In this document: positions 51,968 through 63,368 of the stretch, piece by piece
How positions within the stretch are numbered: position 1 is the first letter of the stretch
How the letters are laid out: every line of letters starts with the position of its first letter
NCBI RefSeq assembly: GCF_030269925.1
Contig: NC_085125.1
Coordinates: 1,332,501 to 1,396,500, forward strand
DNA length: 64,000 nucleotides
From: Bombyx mori
Lineage: Eukaryota; Arthropoda; Insecta; Lepidoptera; Bombycidae
Reading direction: 5' to 3'
Program-made: the position numbers and the translations under genes
Notes under the pieces: model-generated
What the model was told of the DNA's origin: nothing
Database searches by the model: none
The model's input: only the letters and a program-made list of their open reading frames with translations

Positions 51968-53556
51968 TTATGAACTAGAGCTATCACAAATAAACTAATC
52001 CACAATTTTCTATAAAACACTTGTCTTTTCTTGCTGCTATAAATTTCGGGACGCGCTATTTGTGCCACAAAAGGTAATAGCTGTCTGCTGCGATAATATA
52101 TTAGACCTGTTGTGTTTGGCTCGAGGTTTTTTTTAGTGAAAGATATTATGGTATCATCTCGAATCTTACACGCCGGTCTAAATTGCTTTATTGTGTTACA
52201 AGGTGCTTTTTCGTCAATATGCTCTCGAGTCTCAAGGCTTACTTGTCTTTGAAATTTGAGTGAACATTTGCTAATGCCTTACCGTTTTAGTTAACCGAGT
52301 AATGTGGCCGTCAAGAGATTAAATAATGTATATAGAAACATTCTTTGAAAGCCTGGTTTATCATAATGGATCTTTACTATATGATAAATGAATTAATCAA
52401 GAAATAATAATGACAAATGTTACTCGATCTCAGTTACAACAAATTACAAGGAATATTACGATTTAAACAGCTTAAGATTATTATTTGTAGGCCTATTCAC
52501 TAGATCGACATTGGTATAATCGAGCTAGTACTTCTGCTTCTGCATCATTCAGCCGTAGACTGTAACTCTTGTCCAATAGATCCCAATTTCGATTGCCACT
52601 ATAAGGCCTAGCGCTCTCCATGTGTCTTTGATGCAGATGTACAACAAATATTGTATACAGTTGATGTCAAAAAATATTATACATTTAAAATACGGATAGT
52701 GAAATAGTTCCGATTTAGTGAGAATTAAATCAATATCATAAATTGGATATCGCTCGACATGTCGACTCCAAGTATCCCAATAATCTTGGAAGGTTGCAGG
52801 GATACTCTTTGGAATTACGACATCATGACAAAGGGGACCTTATATCGTAGTATAGTATATATAGTATGGTTCGTATGGTTATTAGTTTATAGCAACGTTT
52901 CTGTTGCCAATCAAAGAAATTAATTGTACTTATTCTCATTGTTGACTTCAGGCCAGTCGTTGAATTGTTAAATCTCAAAATTATTTTCTATTGGATATGA
53001 ATAGATATGTTAAAACAATAAATAAAAAATCAAGGCAATAATGATTCCAATCATTCTTTCGATTCAACAACTCCCAAGAACAGCATGGGAAAATTTCAAA
53101 AAAAATTCACATTTTATCGCACGGAGCATACTTTAGAAAGAAAACTTTAAAGGCCACAGAACTTTCGGAATATACTGTGGCTAATATTTTAGCGATATTC
53201 AAATTATTTTCCTTTTGGCCATAATTCTGGAAACTTCTACTGTATGGTGGACGTTATATGCAATTTTTCTCACGAATACGCCACGCTCGCATAATGCGAT
53301 GGCTCAAGTGTACAGGAATTGAAATATTATGCGGAGGGGGGGGGGGATTTATATAGGGGCCTGGCGTTTACTGTTTTTGCATCTACATGGAAAAGTGGAC
53401 TATGTTAATATTTTCTTTGCACATGAGCAGTTAAACAAAGGACCAGCGTCTTTCATGTACCTGACCAAACTATAACCAAAGTTAACCGACTGACCTATGA
53501 TCGAAGTTGAGTTGAATTTTTAATGAATTCAGATTCAATTCGTATCCTGAAGTGTT
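51968..53556. other. Spacer; one decayed RTE-type trace
   Basis: Near 52535-52625 a degenerate minus-strand RTE tail (TGCATCATTCAGCCGTAGAC, CTCTTGTCCAATAGATCCCA) is visible. A G11 run lies near 53337. Nothing else was recognised. Confidence 0.4.
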
Positions 53557-53951
53557 ATTATTTTATTGCGTAGGTAAGGCACGAGTTCATCTAGTGTAGT
53601 GGTTACCGAAGCCCAATGACATCTACAAAACCAATGCCATTATGCCAATTATAGTACCATGACTGTCCCCTTCAAACCTAAACGCTTTACTGCTTAACAG
53701 AAGAAATAGGCAGGGTAGTGGTACCTACCCGCGCGGACTCACAAGAGGTCCTACCACCAGTAATTACGCAAATCATAGTTTTGCGGGTTTGCTTTTTATT
53801 GCACGATGTTATTCTTTCACCGTGGAAATCAGTCGTGAACATTTGCTAAGTACGTATTTCATTAGAAAAATTGGTACCCACCTGGAATCGAACACCGGTG
53901 CATCGCTCAACACGAATGCACCGGGCGTCTTATCCTTTAGACCACGACGGC
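53557..53951 (-). mobile_element. SINE-A, nearly full length with internal deletion
   Basis: The tRNA head is present (GGAATCGAACACCGGTGC and TTTAGACCACGACGGC). Part of the 3' body is deleted and diverged. Confidence 0.85.
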
Positions 53952-54401
53952 ATTCATGTTTTTACATCTATGGCCTACGATAACTAGTCAATACCATGTA
54001 GAATTTGGACTCTCCTACCATCACAAAACATAAAAAAGAATTCCAACAAAAAAAAAACAAAATCTAACCTATTAATTGCTTTATCACAAGATTTTGAGAG
54101 CGCTGGCCCAGAATCATTTAGCACCTAGGCTAATAAACGGACTGACTACTGCCCCAATTCAAGCCTTGGACACGAGCCAAACAATTTTCCATGAAACTAC
54201 AGCAGCATGTGCATTTAATACGTACATTTACAATTTGCTGAATACAACCATACAAAATATTATGATATATTTGTAAGATACGTAATCTTGAATATTCCTT
54301 ATTACGATTGTACGATCTTTGAATATTCCTTTTTTGCTGAAGAACAAACAAAATGTAAATACTCCACTTACCTTGAGATAAGATATTTAGATTCAGTGTT
54401 T
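53952..54401. other. Spacer, nothing recognised
   Basis: No supported feature. Confidence 0.4.
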
Positions 54402-54724
54402 AACCGACCTCAAAAAAGGAGGAGGTTCTCAATTGGACTGTATGTTTTTTTATGTTTGTAACCTCATAACGTTTGACTGGGTGAATCGATTTTGATGATT
54501 CTTTTTTATTAGAAAGTTGACGCTTCCCGTGTGGTCCAATTTAATCCAGTTCTAATAATAGTATCCATGAGAAAACTATACAAGTCTTAGATTTGTATTA
54601 AGTACGTGCGCGACAAATAGATGAATAACTCAATAGTTCAATATCACGCCAACCGATTTCGATGATTATTGTTTTTAGTGTATATTAATTTGTTTTGGAA
54701 TATCTTTTCTATTTGAAGTCGGTT
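54402..54724. mobile_element. MITE-like repeat with AACCGAC ends (323 bp)
   Basis: It starts AACCGACCTCAAA and ends TTTGAAGTCGGTT, 13-bp inverted ends with one mismatch. The left end continues AAAGGAGGAGGTTCTCAATT, a pattern I have seen repeatedly in moth genomes. There is no coding capacity. Confidence 0.6.
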
Positions 54725-55109
54725 TTTATTAAAGCATGCCTATTTACAATTATGTATTTAAATAATATTTATATACCTCGCCCATGGAAACGTGACATAT
54801 CATTGTTTCACGGCGGGCCTACAAAGCGTTTGACTATCTACTCATTTTTGTCATGTATGATAGTTTCTATTATCTGTTACATCACATTATAGTATCTATG
54901 GTATATGTGAATATACATTACGAACAGGAACGAAATAGCCGCCTAAATGTTTGTGTCTGACGAGTCGATCTTTAGCATTTTAAAAAATCACTTGCTTGGT
55001 ATCCATGAATACTCGGCTGCAGGGACACACACGAACGGGCGACGTGAATAATCACAGTCTAAGCCTTCATTAATATCCTTCATTATTTGCCTTAATTACT
55101 CTACGAGAC
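54725..55109. other. Spacer, nothing recognised
   Basis: No supported feature. Confidence 0.4.
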
Positions 55110-55325
55110 CGAATCAGAAATCGATGGGGCAGAAAGATCCTCGAATGGAGACCACGTACTGGCAAAGGCAGTGTGGGACGTCCACCTACCAGATGGACCG
55201 ACGACCTGGTGAAAATTGCTGGGTCACGTTGGATGCAGGTGGCAACGGACCGGCCGCACTGGACATCAGTTGGATAGGCCTATGTTCAGCAGTGGACAGT
55301 CAACAGGCTGAGATGATTAAGCCTT
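55110..55325 (+). pseudogene. RTE LINE ORF2 C-terminal fragment
   Basis: It encodes GRKILEWRPRTGKGSVGRPP, TRWTDDLVKIAGSRWMQVAT and DRPHWTSVG, then an in-frame TAG, then AYVQQWTVNRLR and TGA (55309-55311). This is the tail of RTE-clade endonuclease-reverse transcriptases of Lepidoptera. It is 5'-truncated and ends near the ATGATT tail. Confidence 0.8.
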
Positions 55326-55489
55326 CATATACCCCGCTCATCAGTCACTCCGCCAAAGCCAAACGGACTAGAAGAACACACACAGTCACTCCGAGATCAC
55401 AGTACCAACAGACGCGTGACCAGTACCGTATTCAAGGCTCCCAAGAGTCACCCCCTTCAAATTGTTTGGGGTGCGTTTGCCAAATAAGC

Positions 55490-55630
55490 GTTTGATAAAT
55501 AAATATACGTCGCAGTTTGGTTCGACGAGTTTTCGACGAGATTAAACACCCAACCGTCTTCATAACATTGCAACATCCAACACATAACATTAACATTGCT
55601 TAATAACAACATTGGTGACCCTAACAACAA
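55490..55630 (+). repeat. Possible LTR 3' end and PBS, low confidence
   Basis: AATAAATA is followed about 110 nt later by TAATAACAACA and then T-TGGTGACCC, the spacing expected for an LTR end with a primer-binding site. No left LTR boundary or coding region was found. Confidence 0.25.
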
Positions 55631-56810
55631 CATTGGCTATCAATTACTATCCGTTCAATCGCAGGAATCCAACGTGAAATTTAGAATAAATTAACAAATA
55701 GCTATAAAAGATAATCGCAGCGAAATGTATTTTGCGACGTCCCCTATATTGCCATTGACCCAGGCAAGTTGAGTGGTGTCGTTACATATAAAAAAACTTT
55801 GAAAGATAAAGACGAATAGGTCATAAACTAAATCGCACCGAGTCTTGAAGACGGCTCGGAGTGGCAATTCCCCAAACTACAATAATTTGATCACGATGGC
55901 CGTAACGATAATGATATTATCTCCTTGGAAAATTGTTGGGAATTTTTCTTCGAATTTTTAGATAGATCTGTTGAAAAGTTTTTAGATGAGATGACAAGGT
56001 GGAAATTTTGTCCGCAAATCTATCTTAGTCAGTATTTTCTCCGAGTAAACCAAAAAATCGGTTTTATTTGTGCCTATTTCTAATGTCAAGTGATCACATA
56101 AGATTGAGATAAGATCCATTCATACGAGTATGTGATCCAAGTTTGATTTAAAAATGCAGTGTAATAATGGCTGCCTTTTTTTTTTAAAGAGCAAAGACGA
56201 AGTAGTTTAGTAGCATTTTTCTCCTCTGTTTGTAATATTTTATTGATAACACTAACTTTAGTATTATCAATTAAATAATTTCGGAAATATGTTATGTACC
56301 TACTTATGTATGTTTTATTTTTGACATTTTCAATGGAGTCAAGAACAAACCTAAAGAAACACTATAATCTATAAAACTATTCTGAATTTTATGCTCTCAA
56401 TAATTATGTCTAAAGGTTAGCCTATTAGATCACAACTTATAACAACATTAAAATATATGCTCCACTTTAATACATGGAGGTGAACGGTAATTTTTTCCGC
56501 CTCTCAAATCGAAAAAAATGTCTACATTCTATCACCACAGCTTACCACGTCTTACTATCAGTAAATGTCTGTATTCGACAGCAATAACAATTCAGAGTCA
56601 AAACGTCAGTCGTAGTCTAAGACTCCCACCAAAAGACATGGTGGTGATTATCGAGCCTAAAAAAACAGCTAAAGTATATTGTTATTGAAATAATAAATTT
56701 ACAAAAAAGTCCCTATTTTTTTATTTTACCGTCTTGAGTAGACGCGACATCCATTAATTGAATAGTAACTAAAGCTAACCGAGACAAAAGAATGGCAACC
56801 GATTTTCCTT
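55631..56810. other. Spacer, nothing recognised
   Basis: No supported feature. If the LTR guess upstream is right, the first part could be a decayed gag region. Confidence 0.3.
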
Positions 56811-57062
56811 TGTATTTTTTTTATTGCTTAGATGGGTGGACGAGCTCACAGCCCACCTGATGTTAAGTGGTTACTGGAGCCCATAGATATTTATGACGTA
56901 AATGCGCCACCTAGCTTGAGATATAAGTTCTAAGGTCTCAGTATAGTTACAACGGCTGCCCCTCCCTTCAAACCAAAACGCTTTACTGCTTTACGGCAGA
57001 AATAGACAGAGTGGTGGTATCTACCCGTGCGGACTCACAAGAGGTCCTACCACCAGTAAGTA
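56811..57062 (-). mobile_element. SINE-A, 5'-truncated
   Basis: A well preserved body ends at ACCACCAGTAAGTA. It faces the plus-strand copy at 57166-57289, 103 bp away. Confidence 0.9.
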
Positions 57063-57165
57063 ACTCAAGTATCTATCTCTCTTCCCAGTTGTACTCTTGT
57101 CAGAGTGGTCGTGATCATGCATCAGTCGAATCCTGGGAAATCGATGCTCTCGCGACGCGACTTAG

Positions 57166-57289
57166 AACTTACATCTCAAGGTGGGTGGCGCATTTACGTT
57201 GTAAATGTCTATGGGCTCCAGTAACCACTTAACACCAGGTGGGCTGTGAGCTCGTCTACCCATCTAAGCAATAAAAATAAAATAAAAAA
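57166..57289 (+). mobile_element. SINE-A 3' end, with duplicated 3' flank
   Basis: It ends AATAAAAATAAAATAAAAAA. The following sequence (57290-57416) recurs behind the SINE at 59609-59838. Confidence 0.9.
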
Positions 57290-57416
57290 AGTTAGTAAAC
57301 TAAATCAGAAAAGGCAGTACTAACATTTCCTAAATTTGCTCATTGTTTCAATGTAGCAAAACGTATTATCAAGAACAATTACTTTCGGAGTACCCATGCA
57401 ACCCTTACTGCCAAAA
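57290..57416 (+). repeat. 127-bp segment duplicated at 59839-59966
   Basis: GTTAGTAAACTAAATCAGAA to CAACCCTTACTGCCAAAA is shared with a handful of substitutions. It is otherwise single copy in the window. Confidence 0.9.
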
Positions 57417-57714
57417 CTCCGTTTTGTTACTGCCTGTTTATTTTCCTTCGTTCATTATAATAGGGTTTCGTGTCGGAAATCCTATTAAGAGTTCTTTTGT
57501 TCGTCCTGACCCTTTCGTAATTCAATGTCCTGCAAGATAATTTAAGTGTAAGTCGTTTTATGCGCCCGTTGTGCAATGTTTAGTTTAGGTGGGAAGCCTT
57601 CAAGAGCCTGTGAGAGCTATTGTTATCTTGCAATTATTTCTACTGCACAATCATGATATTATGGTTTCCAAAATTTCAAAAATGGGTCGTGTCTTCGTTC
57701 TCACAAGTTTGGAA
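57417..57714. other. Spacer, nothing recognised
   Basis: No supported feature. Confidence 0.4.
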
Positions 57715-57768
57715 ATAGACAGGGTGGTGGTACCTACCCGTGCAAACTCACAAGAGGTCTTACCATCG
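57715..57768 (-). repeat. SINE-A fragment
   Basis: AGACAGGGTGGTGGTACCTA and CTCACAAGAGGTCTTACCAT only. Confidence 0.7.
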
Positions 57769-57824
57769 AGCTTATTTGCTCTTTGTCTGAGTGTTAATTA
57801 TGTATATATTTAAACATACATATA

Positions 57825-58130
57825 TGTTGGAGTATTTCCACTTTCGGGTAGCGACATGGTAAGCGGGCGGTCTTCGTAAGTCAATAAAACCAGAAATATT
57901 AACTCAGAGCGTATATTACGCAGGAGCGTTCCGTCTGACACGGCGACTCGCTCGCTTCTGAGCTCGAGAGATAACAACGAAGCGTTTTTATAGCAAGGTA
58001 TCGTGGTGGCAAGATGTTGTTTACGACTCTTATCTTGCACGTGTTGTTTTCGATGAATGCTTGCACGTGTTGTTTGTCGTCCCATCTTTATTAGTCATGA
58101 ACTAATGGTTTATAAAAACACGCGCCGACA
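57825..58130 (-). repeat. Solo LTR (306 bp) with E-box repeats
   Basis: The ends are TGTTGG...GCCGACA (TG...CA, imperfect inverted ends) with TATA on both sides (57821-57824 and 58131-58134). On the minus strand a TATA box (GCTATAAAAACGC, near 57990) follows two direct repeats containing CACGTG (58034-58049 and 58060-58075). I therefore orient it minus. Confidence 0.7.
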
Positions 58131-58137
58131 TATATAG

Positions 58138-58245
58138 GTGTGTTTGTCAGTCTTACCCATACATCAGTGGTACCCATAGCAGATGGGAATCCTAAATTGG
58201 GGCCAGATGAGAGTGCGTGATCAGTTCCCAGCCATATTATTATCT
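58138..58245 (+). repeat. Body end of the second tRNA-derived SINE
   Basis: GGTACCCATAGCAGATGGGA and TTGGGGCCAGATGAGAGTGC match the body of the SINE at 22438-22690. Confidence 0.6.
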
Positions 58246-58462
58246 TCAAACAAAAGCTCCAAAAAACATGGTAAATCTAATTACGTTTATCGAATTAGGT
58301 GCTAGTCTCTCAGCCACTTACGTCGTGTACATATCCAATGTGTACTCGCGGTAATTGGAAATGAACAGCTAATTGAAGCACTACAAATACGAGCGTAAAA
58401 TCATACAGTTAACTTATTGGCATTAGGTAAATAGAATTTTCGTTCGGAGAAAATAAAATTAC
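58246..58462. other. Spacer, nothing recognised
   Basis: No supported feature. Confidence 0.4.
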
Positions 58463-59230
58463 TGTTACGCGCTGGGGTTCGAGATAAAAAAAAATCGTAA
58501 CGAAGTATAAATTGGAACTGTATTAATACTTAGAACACTTAAAAATTCTCAATTCAATTCTTCCGCTTCGCTTCAGCTGATGTTTTTTTATTTTTTTTTA
58601 TTGCTTTGATGTGTGGACGAGCTCACAGCCCACCTGGTGCTAAGTGGTTACTGGAGCCCATAGACATCTACAGCGTAAATGCGCCACACACCTTGAGATA
58701 TAGTTTTAAGGTCTCAGTATAGTCACAACGGCTACCCCACCCTTCAAACCGAAACGCATTACTGCTTCACGGCAGAAAATAGGCGGGGCGGTGGTACCTA
58801 CCCGTGTGGACTCACAAGAGGTCCTACCACCAGTAATTACGCAAATTATAATTTTGCGGGTTTGATTTTTATTGCACGATGTTATTCCTTCACCGTGGAA
58901 GTCAATCGTGAACATTTGTTAAGTACGTATTTCATTAGAAAAATTGGTATCCGCCTGCGGGATTCGAACACCGGTGCATCGCTCCATAGTTTGGTGTTTC
59001 GCTTCGAGTAGTTCCGATTACTAACTGATTGCGTGCCATCTCTGCAACGCTTTTATAATCGATACGACATCCCTAGATTTTTCGAGAGCATTCTGGGCAA
59101 GTCGAATAGATTCAATGTGTGTTTCGGCTGTCTGACAATAGATGGCGTTGTACTTCTCGGCGTTACTAGTTCCTTTGATGTCCGTCTCGGCTATTCTGCG
59201 ATAGATAGCGTTACTCTTACCGGCGTAGCA
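58463..59230 (-). repeat. Solo LTR of the TGTTACGC family, split by SINE-A
   Basis: The outer parts (58463-58582 and about 58990-59230) match the family read on the minus strand: CCAGCGCGTAACA at the left end, TATAAAAGCGTTGCAGAGA inside and a decayed TGCTACGCCGG start at the right end. The flanks TTAC/TTTC are a possible mutated 4-bp duplication. Confidence 0.8.
58583..58985 (-). mobile_element. SINE-A nested in a solo LTR
   Basis: It is almost complete, from the tail side to the B box region (GGGATTCGAACACCGGTGCA), and is cut within the tRNA head. About nine bases of the LTR appear to be missing at the junction. Confidence 0.9.
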
Positions 59231-59608
59231 TTTCTTTTCCTTTTTTACAAATTTCCTTTTGTATCCCATAATTTAAAATACAACTTTTGTTCTTTTCAGT
59301 GTAACACATTGAACGCTATATGAAAAATCGAGTATTTTCATTCAGGGCACGGTGTTCACTGATGAGCCTTGTCTTACTGAACCGTTCGAGTTATAAGTAT
59401 CGGTGCACTGAACACATACTTAATGTTATCTACACGGGCGCTGTAGCTACGAGTGGAATATAAATACAAATAATTTAATAAAATAAATTAAAAACTACAT
59501 CCAAATTTTTAGAATAGAGTTTTTACAAAGTTTTTATTAACATTATTATTTGTTTGGCGATTTGCGGCTCAACTCATTTCGGACGTTAGTCGGGAAAGAA
59601 CCAAATAT
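59231..59608. other. Spacer, nothing recognised
   Basis: No supported feature. Confidence 0.4.
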
Positions 59609-59838
59609 TTTACTGGTGGTAGGACCTCATGTGAGTCCGCACGGGTAGGTACTGCCACCCTACCTATTTCTGCCGTGAAGGGTGGGGCAGCTGTTTAACT
59701 ATACTTGAGACCTTAGAACTTATATCTCAAGGTGGGTGGCGCATTTGCGTTGTAGATGGTTACGGGCTCCAGTAACCACTTAACACCAGGCGGGCTGTGA
59801 GCTCGTCCACCCATTTAAGCAATAAAAATAAAATAAAA
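59609..59838 (+). mobile_element. SINE-A lacking the head
   Basis: It runs from ACTGGTGGTAGGACCTCATG to AATAAAAATAAAATAAAAAA, with the same tail microstructure as the copy at 57166-57289 and a small internal deletion after CCGTGAA. Confidence 0.9.
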
Positions 59839-59998
59839 AACTTAGTAAACTAAATCAGAAAAGGCGGTACTAACATCTTCTAAATTTGCTCATTGTTTCA
59901 ATGTAGCAAATCGTATTATCCAGAACAATTACTTTCGGAGTACCCGTGCAACCCTTACTGCCAAAAGTTCCAGCCATCTAAGCAATAAAAAAAAAAAA
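59839..59998 (+). repeat. Duplicated flank ending in a second SINE-A terminus
   Basis: It matches 57290-57416 and then continues into GCCATCTAAGCAATAAAA plus a longer A tract, the SINE-A 3' terminus repeated. Confidence 0.85.
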
Positions 59999-60567
59999 AA
60001 GTATTTCCTAAGTATATAAATGTAGAAGTACTAGTTAACAAACATAAATGAGAGCTAAAAGTACTTTGACTGTATCAAACAATGTCTGTAAGAAGGGTTG
60101 AACGAACTGAAATTTCTAGAAGCAGACGAATTACATTACGTTTTTGATAAGAAATTCCGTAGCGATGTTTAAAGTAAGAAGCGATTCGGTATTCTCAAAC
60201 GGAAACCTGCCTTCAATTTGTCAAACATTGTTGAACAAGTAATTCCAGGGAACGTAGCCAGCCGTACTCCGGAATACAGTTGCAAGTGAAGACGTTAATT
60301 ATGTTTGAAAACTTAAGTTATAGTTCCTTATTCATTTGTCGGTAGCTTTATGTGACACAACTGGTCTTGGTTTGTGAAGTGCTGTATAGCAATTGGCTTT
60401 TCACAAGCACCAATGTTCTTTCTGTGTTTGGAATCAAAGAATGGTGTCGTATCAAGGCATTGTCACATTAACGTCATCACTATATATAAAATCTCACGTA
60501 ATTTGAGTTTTATTCATTTTAAAAACAAATTGAATTCTGTTCTTTTGAAATTATTTTCTTTTGTTAT
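59999..60567. other. Spacer, nothing recognised
   Basis: No supported feature. Confidence 0.4.
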
Positions 60568-60687
60568 GGAAGGCAGCGGCTTGGCTCTTCTCTTGGCATT
60601 GCTGAAGTCAATGGGCGACGGTAACTACTTACCATCAGGTGGCCGTCTGCTCGTCTGCCTACAAGGGCAATAATAAAAAATAAAAAA
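60568..60687 (+). mobile_element. LINE-B 3' end
   Basis: AAGGCAGCGGCTTGGCTCTT, GCTGAAGTCAATGGGCGACG, CTTACCATCAGGTGGCCGTC and a final CAAGGGCAATAATAAAAAA. It lies directly next to a SINE-A 3' end. Confidence 0.85.
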
Positions 60688-60692
60688 GGGTT

Positions 60693-60858
60693 TGCAGGGT
60701 GGGACAGCCGTTGTAACTATACTGAGACCTTAGAACTTATATCTCAAGGTGGGTGGCGCATTTACGTTGTAGATGTCTATAGGCTCCAGTTACCACTTAA
60801 CACCAGGTGGGCTGTGAACTCGCCCACCCATCTAAGCAATAAAGAAAATAAAAAATAA
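60693..60858 (+). mobile_element. SINE-A 3' end
   Basis: It runs from GCAGGGTGGGACAGCCGTTG to CATCTAAGCAATAAAGAAAA. Confidence 0.9.
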
Positions 60859-62708
60859 AATCTAGCGGTAGAAACTGCTAAAAGGTATCAACCTCTGATT
60901 TATTTCTACCGCGAAGGAGAGTTGCTTTTCTATCTGGGTAACTGAATAATAATTGTTACAATAAGTTTGAGAATTAGACTATATATTATTTAAAGCGACA
61001 GGGATATTGACTTAGCGTCAATTAGTTCCAGCTATTACAATCAGCTAGGCCGTGAGCTCTTAACTCTTATTATTTATACCTTTAAACGAGCAATTCTTGT
61101 TAAGTATATTATTATAATCTGAATCTCGGAAACGACTCCAACGATTTTCATAAAATTTAGTATACAGGGGATTTCGGGGGCGATAAATCGATCTAGCTAC
61201 GATTTATTTTCAGAAAATGTTGTTTTATTCGTGTTTTCAATAATCAACTCTTCCCGACATCTATTGGCGAATTATTTTTCTTAATTGAGGGCAAATAACC
61301 AAGATGGCGATATAAAAAAAAACCGGTCATCATCTAGTTGATCATTATATTATAAGGAATTCAAAGTTAGTCAAACCTTCAACAAAAGTCCGCATCAGAT
61401 AAGCACCTTAGACATCATAATGAAACGAAGAACGAAAGGAATATTCAGTTAATTGAAAGCTAATACACCGATAGCTATAGCAAAATTGACATGGCTCAAT
61501 TCACGTTCAAACTCAACACTGCACGAACTGATCAATTAATTTTCCAGAATATTCATGTTTTTAGTAACTTCTTAAACAAGCAATGTTTGCATTATAACGA
61601 TCAAAGCAAATAATGATCCAAAGAGAATTTCCATGAAGCGTATGTATATGCAGCATAATATATTTAGGGACCAAGGACCATTCCTTTCGGACCCCTTTTA
61701 GTGGGCAGCTATAAATCAGTCCCTAATGGACTGTGTAAGGCCTCAGGGTTTGTACGCATAATATTTCCAAATTTTACACTGACCAAGAATCGAATCTGAG
61801 TGAAAACGGGCAGATTATTGATGTAGGGTTGTCGGATTGACACCGCTTCGAACATTAGTTAGAGTTATCTGAAGCGATTCCTCATCTGACGTCCCTTGTC
61901 ATATCTCAATGTCACTGATTCTGTTTGTAAATCACAATTTATATTACTTTGTGTGATATTTTCGTAACTAAACAATACTAGTGATTCCTTAATTAGAAGT
62001 TTTTTGGAAATTAATTGAATGAATTATTTTTTTCAATAAAATACACTCTTTTATGTATAAAAAAACATTTGAATCTTTAATAGAACTAATTATTGAGATC
62101 ATTATACAGAATTGTTCAACTTTGCCCTTTAAGCATATTTTCTTGTAGATTAATTACAGGCTTTGTTCGCTTCATTCTAAATACCATTTTACAATGGCAC
62201 ACTGCACTAGGATAATAAGGAGCGACCCTGCTTAAGAACTTTCGAGAAAAACTTTCAGACCTCAACTTTAATGTTCGAGTTTTGTTTTATATGCCTATTT
62301 AATTAATGGCACTTAACACAATTTCGGGCCATTCAGGTTTAATATTGAAAAGGATTTCGAGGCCACTTGTTTTGGAGCCGGAATACCACCCGTACAAAGA
62401 AGAAAAACTTCAATTTGCGAAAGGACAAGCCCCCTGAATGAGTTCACAACTTTCGGCTAAAGTGGATGTTCCTTATAATATGAAAACTTGGACAGTTAAG
62501 GAACAAAGAACTTAAAACTCTACTTAAAGGAGTAGGTACTGACGTTTAATAATTTATATGTATTTTATACAATTTACAAAGAAATTTATGTGTGCAAGAC
62601 ATCTGAATAATTTCGAATAATGACAGAAGACAAGGAACTCAGGGCCACGCATTTATCAAAAGAAACATTTCACAAAGCATTAACTTCCTATATCATTTTA
62701 TTCTATAT
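60859..62708. other. AT-rich spacer, nothing recognised
   Basis: 1.85 kb with no recognisable element or coding region. Confidence 0.4.
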
Positions 62709-62963
62709 TTTACTGGTGGTAAGACCACTTTTGAATTCGCGCGGGTAGGTACCACCACCCCGCCTATTTCTGTCGTGAAACAGTAATGTGTTTCGGTTTG
62801 AAGGGTGGGGCAGCTGTTGTAACTATACTGAGACCTTAGAACTTATATCTCGGGGTGGGTGGTGCATTTACGTTGTAGATGTCTATGGGCTCCAGTAACC
62901 ACTTAACTTCAGGTAGGCTGTGAGCTCGTCCACCCATCTAAGCAATAAAAAAACAAAAAAAAG
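62709..62963 (+). mobile_element. SINE-A lacking the head
   Basis: It runs from ACTGGTGGTAAGACCACTTT to CATCTAAGCAATAAAAAAAC. It directly abuts the MITE-like repeat that follows. Confidence 0.9.
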
Positions 62964-62966
62964 ACG

Positions 62967-63368
62967 TGTGGCACTCGGGGCCTGCCGCGGTAAAGCTATT
63001 GCAAAGCATTTTTTATTAACTTATGCGATTACAATTAGGTAATTAATAATTTAATATTAAAACAATAATAAAAATAAGACCACGCTATATTTGTAAGCAT
63101 TACCAAAAGCAAAATATTAACTGTCCCCTTCACACTCATAAGCTAGACCGCGTGAGAGAGAGATGGGCAGACTTTTCATGATGCTCATGCAGTGCGACGT
63201 CACGCCGCGCGCTTATTCACAAACACTACACGAACGCAACGTGTGAATATGTTGAACGCGAGCTACATAGTAGGCATAGTGGGGGTGTCAGGCTATTTTC
63301 GTTACGGAATTTCTTGATTTAGTCCCCGCGCTCAAAGCCCGCGATAGAAGCTATGCAATAGGTTAAAA
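62967..63368. mobile_element. MITE-like repeat, copy 2 (402 bp)
   Basis: It aligns with 8971-9366 from TGTGGCACTCGGG to CTATGCAATAGGTTAAAA, with scattered substitutions and short indels. Confidence 0.65.
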
